A DNA stretch of 64,000 nt from Spirochaetae bacterium HGW-Spirochaetae-1. GTDB taxonomy: Bacteria; Spirochaetota; UBA4802; UBA5550. Where the stretch lies: positions 62,001 through 126,000 of the forward strand of contig PGXY01000006.1 of assembly GCA_002839375.1 (NCBI GenBank). Reading direction: 5' to 3'. Every line of letters starts with the position of its first letter. The first letter of the stretch is position 1. Of the stretch, positions 62,005 to 64,000 are shown piece by piece. The notes under the pieces were generated by a model, which worked only from the letters and a program-made list of their open reading frames with translations, searched no databases and was not told where the DNA came from. A program made the position numbers and the translations under genes.

Positions 62005-62841
62005 ATGCTTGTCAACGATATTGGTGATAATGAGTTTTATCTTTTCAGAGATATCATATACAGGGAAGCCGGTATTAAACTTTCCGATCTGAAAAAAAGC
62101 CTGCTGCAGGCACGGTTGTCCCGCCGCTGTCGCTTTCTCGCAATTCCCACATTCAACGATTACTACAATTTCCTTATGGAGAATTACGATGAGGAAAAAA
62201 TTCACTTCATAAACGCCATAACGACAAACAAGACGGAGTTTTTCCGGGAGAACAGGCATTTTGAGCATATGCGTGATATTTTTCTTCCGGAATTTGAATC
62301 ACGCAATACAAGGGAAATCCGCATCTGGAGCGCCGGCTGCTCAACTGGAGAGGAACCCTACAGTGTCGCCATCACGCTCATGGAATATTATGAAAACCGG
62401 AAAAAGCCCGTTATAAAAATTCTGGCCACGGACATCGATACAAATGTTTTGCAGACCGCCGCCGAAGGTATATACAAAAAGGATGTTGTCGAGAATATAG
62501 ACATGCCTGTTTTAAAAAAATATTTTCTGCGGGGGAAGGGCGAAAACGGCGGGCTTTTCAGGGTACGCGATGATTTAAAAAAGATGATATATTTCAGGAG
62601 GCTGAATCTCATGCAGGAGCACTATCCCATGAAAGACCCCTTTGATATCATTTTCTGCCGGAACGTGATCATATATTTCGACAAGGAAACCCAGGTAAAT
62701 GTTTTCAAACGATTTCACCGGTATCTTGATGACAGGGGATGCCTTTTTATAGGGCATTCGGAAAACATAACTACCATCACCGATGATTTTGTGTTAACGG
62801 GAAATACAATTTACGCCAAAGCGGGCGGAGGGAAACGGTGA
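62005..62841 (+). CDS. cheR: Chemotaxis methyltransferase CheR
   Basis: A 278-residue CheR. The N-terminal helical domain (…FRDIIYREAGIKLSDLKKSLLQ) is followed by the SAM-binding region (IRIWSAGCSTGEEPYSVAI), LATDID and FDIIFCRNVIIYF. It methylates receptor glutamates. It lies between the two CheD genes. Confidence 0.96.
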   Translation: MLVNDIGDNEFYLFRDIIYREAGIKLSDLKKSLLQARLSRRCRFLAIPTFNDYYNFLMENYDEEKIHFINAITTNKTEFFRENRHFEHMRDIFLPEFESRNTREIRIWSAGCSTGEEPYSVAITLMEYYENRKKPVIKILATDIDTNVLQTAAEGIYKKDVVENIDMPVLKKYFLRGKGENGGLFRVRDDLKKMIYFRRLNLMQEHYPMKDPFDIIFCRNVIIYFDKETQVNVFKRFHRYLDDRGCLFIGHSENITTITDDFVLTGNTIYAKAGGGKR

Positions 62842-62875
62842 TACGTTTAAGCCGTTAACCCCGGAGGATGAAGTG

Positions 62876-63457
62876 ATGTATGAAAGACATAGTCTGAAAT
62901 ATAATAAATTGATCAAGATTATTCATCCCGGCGAGTTCTTCGCCTCCAATGAGGATGAACTCATTGGCACGCTATTGGGCTCCTGTGTGGCCCTTTGTCT
63001 GCATGACGGGAAAAACGGAGTGGCCGGCATGAATCACTTCATGCTTCCCGGCAGAATATCCAGCAGCGATATATTTTCAGACCGCTCGGCCCGGTACGGC
63101 ATTACGGCCGTAAACAAGCTCCTGGCTGCCGTTCAGAATTGCGGTGCGGTTAAGGCGAACCTGACGGCGAAAATTTTCGGCGGCGGGCACGTGCTGGATT
63201 TTATGGGAAACTCCGAGAGTATCCCCATGGACAATATTCGCGTAGCCCGTGTCATGATGGAAATGGAGGATATTGAGATTGTCACCAGTGATGTGGGTGA
63301 CAATTTTACACGAAAACTCATGATGGATGTGCGGAGCGGGAAGGTGTATCTGAAAAAATCCACCAAGGTGGAGGTTTTTGAGAACATTATGCAGCGGGAA
63401 CAGGAGTTCGTTCAAAGGAGATTCCACGGTGGAAAAGATCAAAGTCCTGATAATTGA
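62876..63457 (+). CDS. cheD: Chemoreceptor glutamine deamidase CheD
   Basis: About 193 residues. The catalytic pair is intact: Cys37 in GTLLGSCVALCL and His54 in GMNHFMLPG, 17 residues apart. GGAGG lies eight bases before ATG 62876, so I prefer it to GTG 62873. It deamidates receptor glutamines to glutamates. The 3' end overlaps cheB by 29 bp. Confidence 0.93.
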   Translation: MYERHSLKYNKLIKIIHPGEFFASNEDELIGTLLGSCVALCLHDGKNGVAGMNHFMLPGRISSSDIFSDRSARYGITAVNKLLAAVQNCGAVKANLTAKIFGGGHVLDFMGNSESIPMDNIRVARVMMEMEDIEIVTSDVGDNFTRKLMMDVRSGKVYLKKSTKVEVFENIMQREQEFVQRRFHGGKDQSPDN

Positions 63458-64000
63458 CGATTCGGCAGTGATGAGGAAATTTCTGACCGACACGCTTTCC
63501 CGGTCGCCCCGGATCGAAGTGGTGGGCACTGCCATTGATCCTTTCATCGCCGTGAATAAAATAAAGGCGCTTAAACCCGATGTCCTCACCCTCGATGTGG
63601 AGATGCCTCGTATGGACGGCCTGACCTTTCTTTCGAAATTGATGATTGCCAGCCCCATGCCGGTTATCATGGTGAGCACACTCACTGTCCAGGGAGCCGA
63701 TGTGACCCTCAAGGCTCTTCATCTGGGGGCCGTTGATTTCATGCTGAAACCTGCCATTGACAACGAAAAGGAGGTGCAGGATTTTTCCCGTCTCATAATG
63801 GAAAAGGTATTCATGGCATCACAGGTGAAAATGAGCGGACGCTTGGCCGCGCCCATGCTCGAGGTGGAAGAGAAATTCAGCGCCGATGTCATTCTCGCCA
63901 AGCGTGATCCCCTGAAGACAAAGGTGCGGAGTGAGCAGATCGTGGCCATAGGCGCGTCCACGGGAGGCACCGAGGTCATAGATGAAATACTGGTGAGCCT
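63429..64000 (+). CDS. cheB: Protein-glutamate methylesterase CheB, 5' part
   Basis: The frame begins at GTG 63429, with AAGGAG eight bases before it, and stays open to the window end. The receiver (VLIIDDSAVMRKFL, LDVEMPRMDG, KPAID) and the start of the methylesterase (VAIGASTGGTEVIDE, with the catalytic Ser) are present. It overlaps the end of cheD. It is a paralogue of the cheB at 2907-4007. Confidence 0.93.
   Translation, partial: MEKIKVLIIDDSAVMRKFLTDTLSRSPRIEVVGTAIDPFIAVNKIKALKPDVLTLDVEMPRMDGLTFLSKLMIASPMPVIMVSTLTVQGADVTLKALHLGAVDFMLKPAIDNEKEVQDFSRLIMEKVFMASQVKMSGRLAAPMLEVEEKFSADVILAKRDPLKTKVRSEQIVAIGASTGGTEVIDEILVS

Noticed and set aside
1-64000. tRNA, rRNA or phage structural genes
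   Set aside because: I looked for cloverleaf-like and rRNA-like stretches and for capsid, tail, portal and terminase-type proteins and found none. Island ends are not next to a tRNA gene.

Overview
The window looks like the chromosome of a motile, Gram-negative-type bacterium with an anaerobic or facultative life style. It has several lipoproteins with clear lipoboxes (…MGC, …GSC, …FTGC, …TPGC), a murein hydrolase and a transglycosylase, two chemotaxis gene clusters, a glycyl-radical enzyme and a tungsten-type aldehyde oxidoreductase. The mix of multiple CheA/CheD genes, Cache/PAS sensors, SpoIIE-like phosphatase, STAS proteins and a TPR protein would suit a spirochaete-like or deltaproteobacteria-like lineage, but no marker gene (rRNA, tRNA, ribosomal protein) is present and this placement is only a guess. 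Layout: 1-4007 is the end of one chemotaxis operon (CheY end, STAS, CheA, two terminators, CheB). 4011-29438 is core genome: a J-domain protein, thioredoxin reductase, N-formylglutamate amidohydrolase family protein, YggS-ProC-LysM/M23 operon, CDP-alcohol phosphotransferase, SpeD, a Cache-HAMP-PAS sensor with an RsbW-like ATPase, adenylate kinase, a histidine-kinase-like/MoxR/VWA operon, a signal-peptidase-like protein that has lost its catalytic residues, GDPD, a large TPR protein and a tRNA dihydrouridine synthase. From 27.8 kb the region becomes patchy: an orphan AbrB antitoxin, an amino-acid permease, a GC-rich modular repeat family (31.05-31.4, 32.2, 44.1-44.5 kb) and a VapBC-like pair between two identical repeat copies. 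32338-44060 is a catabolic island: a sigma-54 activator, an 11-bp iteron array, a near-perfect -24/-12 promoter, then an operon of SCP2-glycyl radical enzyme fusion, activase, amidohydrolase, aldehyde:ferredoxin oxidoreductase, MoaD-like protein, DMT exporter, MaoC hydratase, and a CoA-transferase gene cut off by the repeat block. About 45006-52081 is a strikingly AT-rich integron-type cassette array without an integrase in view: attC-like sites separate a lipoprotein, a membrane-protein pair, a reverse transcriptase plus family A DNA polymerase pair, a PIN-like protein and a VapBC pair, followed by a hicAB locus whose hicA is broken. 52619-58147 returns to core-like genes. 58491-64000 is a second chemotaxis operon (CheA, STAS, CheY, CheD-like, CheR, CheD, CheB start). 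How the genes may work together: the two chemotaxis clusters are paralogous and share STAS genes and unusual CheA proteins with tandem MshEN/GspE-N-like motifs, also found four times in the J-domain protein. The island can be read as one inducible pathway: radical lyase or dehydratase makes an aldehyde, the AOR oxidises it, and a CoA-transferase and hydratase carry on. The most novel-looking item is the two-gene RT-PolA cassette, which resembles defence-type RT systems but with a dedicated, catalytically intact Pol I-like partner.
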